Part shown: piece after piece, positions 62,728 through 64,000 of the stretch
Position numbering within the stretch: the first letter of the stretch is position 1
Layout: each line of letters begins with the position of its first letter
From: CAVRXQ01 sp963831155
Lineage (GTDB): Bacteria > Actinomycetota > Acidimicrobiia > Acidimicrobiales > Bog-793
Assembly (NCBI GenBank): GCA_963831155.1
Contig: CAWHOY010000008.1
Coordinates: forward strand, 248,001-312,000
DNA: 64,000 nucleotides
Reading direction: 5' to 3'
Program-made: the position numbers and the translations under genes
Notes under the pieces: generated by a model
Database searches by the model: none
Seen by the model: only the letters and a program-made list of their open reading frames with translations
Told to the model about the DNA's origin: nothing

Positions 62728-64000
62728 CTACGCCGCTTTCATCGCGATCTGCTCGATCGCGCGGTAGGCAAGCTCAGCGGGGGCGAATTCGTCGCTGCGC
62801 AGCGCGTTGGACATGATGCGTAGCAGCCACTCCATCAAGGAGCGCGAATGCATCCCGGTTGAGACGAGGACGCGCATTACGTCGGGCTGGCCGAGAAAGC
62901 GCATCGACGCGCTCGCCGTCTTGTAGTAGAGGCCGTAGTTCTTCTGCAGCTTGTGCTCGTACGACTCGAGTGCGCGCAGATCTCCGGTCGCGAGCGCTTC
63001 GCCGACGAAGGCGGCGGCGATCCGCCCCGTTTCGTACCCGTAGGAGATCCCTTCGCCGTTGAACGGGTTGATCGATCCCGACGCGTCGCCGCATAGCAGG
63101 TAATCGGGTCCGTGACGGGGCCCGACGGAGAGCCCCATCGGCAGCCGTCCGCCCGTCGGTTCCGAGAGCGCAGTCGTTGCGTTGAGCCCCCACGACGCCG
63201 GCGCCATCGCGACGAAGGCGTCCATCAGTCGCGTCGTGTTCAATCCCTTCAGCCGCTTCTCGGTCGAGAGCACGCCCACGCCGACGTTCACCCGGCCGTC
63301 GCCGAGGGGGAAGATCCAGCCGTAGCCGGGGATCGACGCGCCGTCGGGATCGTGGAGGTCAAGGTGCGATTCGATCCAGTGCTCGGCATGTCGCGGTGAG
63401 GCGTAGTAGCCGCGCAGCGCCATTCCCTGCGGTACCGACTTGTCGCGCACGGCGCCGAGCGCGCGCCCAAAGCGCGAGTTCGCCCCGTCGGCGACGACGA
63501 GAACCTGCGCTGCGATCTCGCTCTTTTCGCCAGTCGCGCTGTCGCGCACGACAGCGCCAATCGCCGCTCCCCCCGCTTCGGCTTGGGGGCCGAGAGGCGC
63601 GAGCGCTTCGCAGCCCTGTACGACGAGAGCGCCCGCCTTCTCGGCGCGCGACGCCACGAGCGCGTCGAGGTCAAAGCGCGTGATGACGTAGCCGTAGCGA
63701 CCGAATCCGGCGTGTTCGGGCCAGGCGAGATTGAGCTCCTTGCCATAGGCGAGCGCACGCAGGCCGTCGAAGCGGTGGTGGCCAGCGAGCACGTCGGCGA
63801 GTCCCATGTCCTCGAGCTGGCGGACGGCACGCGGTGTCAGCCCGTCGCCACAGGTCTTTTCGCGTGGAAAGTGCTTCTTTTCGACGACGACGACGTCGTA
63901 GCCGGCATCGGCGAGCCAGTAGGCGGCGGCAGATCCCGACGGTCCCGATCCGACGACAAGGACATCACAGCGGGCGGGGGGGCGCGGCGTGCTCTTTTCG
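62728..64000 (-). CDS. Geranylgeranyl reductase family FAD-dependent oxidoreductase (5' end outside window)
   Basis: A flavoprotein of at least 424 residues, cut by the window edge only a few residues from its start. The dinucleotide motif is VVGSGPSGSAAAYWLADAGY; FPREKTCGDGLTPRAV, a conserved substrate-channel motif, follows, then VLVVADGANSRFGRALG and LLCGDASGSINPFNGEGISY. Members reduce isoprenoid side chains of menaquinone, lipids or chlorophyll precursors. Here, menaquinone or a polyprenyl lipid is the likely substrate. Confidence 0.9.
   Translation of the reverse strand, partial: EKSTPRPPARCDVLVVGSGPSGSAAAYWLADAGYDVVVVEKKHFPREKTCGDGLTPRAVRQLEDMGLADVLAGHHRFDGLRALAYGKELNLAWPEHAGFGRYGYVITRFDLDALVASRAEKAGALVVQGCEALAPLGPQAEAGGAAIGAVVRDSATGEKSEIAAQVLVVADGANSRFGRALGAVRDKSVPQGMALRGYYASPRHAEHWIESHLDLHDPDGASIPGYGWIFPLGDGRVNVGVGVLSTEKRLKGLNTTRLMDAFVAMAPASWGLNATTALSEPTGGRLPMGLSVGPRHGPDYLLCGDASGSINPFNGEGISYGYETGRIAAAFVGEALATGDLRALESYEHKLQKNYGLYYKTASASMRFLGQPDVMRVLVSTGMHSRSLMEWLLRIMSNALRSDEFAPAELAYRAIEQIAMKAA

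Overview
The window is high-GC, densely packed DNA from an actinobacterium (Actinomycetota). Mycothiol genes (mshA and a PIG-L deacetylase), a nickel superoxide dismutase with its maturation protease, an F420/LLM-type oxidoreductase, an actinobacterial rex-hemACDBL block and two tiny actinobacteria-type ribosomal proteins (bS22-like and bL37-like) all point this way. An acidimicrobial lineage is my guess from the overall character; the sequence does not prove it.

Layout. 1-9.2 kb is an accessory, decaying region: exported repeat proteins whose reading frames are broken many times, plus a dead IS256-family transposase. 9.7-25.3 kb is a catabolic block: a GerE-only regulator, phosphosugar mutase and purine nucleoside phosphorylase (minus strand), then on the plus strand beta-ureidopropionase, dihydropyrimidinase, an LLM oxidoreductase, the methylcitrate genes prpD-prpB-prpC, and histidine degradation hutU-hutF-hutI-hutH. 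25.4-28.1 kb holds a two-component system behind an 11-bp tandem operator-like repeat. 28.2-33 kb carries a GNAT protein and a minus-strand operon deoC - aldehyde dehydrogenase - pseudo-aldehyde dehydrogenase - upp, which looks like a split ALDH16. 33.2-40.5 kb is housekeeping: GDPD, ychF, DUF192, rsmI, metG, tatD, rsmA, ispE.

40.8-47.8 kb is the most distinctive region: a minus-strand surface module with two paralogous exported proteins ending in the same unusual sorting-like tail (KPHTGEP, hydrophobic segment, Arg-rich end), a sortase encoded between them, and a secreted glutamic (G1, eqolisin) peptidase. The two surface genes share duplicated long 5' leaders with conserved blocks, possible RNA structure and a short upstream reading frame. 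A tRNA-Gln lies beside this module.

48.2-56.2 kb holds an ABC-2 exporter, a fumarylacetoacetase-family hydrolase, UppP, small membrane and basic proteins, the mycothiol-type deacetylase, a zinc-ribbon protein, sodN/sodX and mshA. 56.3-62.7 kb is an excisionase-type HTH gene, rex and the C5-pathway haem operon hemA-hemC-hemD-hemB-hemL. A geranylgeranyl-reductase-type flavoprotein runs off the right end.

How the genes fit together: nucleosides are split by PNP; deoxyribose phosphate goes to DeoC and an aldehyde dehydrogenase; pyrimidine bases go through the reductive pathway; thymine-derived C3 units could enter the methylcitrate cycle; histidine feeds glutamate. This is a nucleic-acid and amino-acid scavenging set. 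All functions are read from the sequence by eye; no database search was run.
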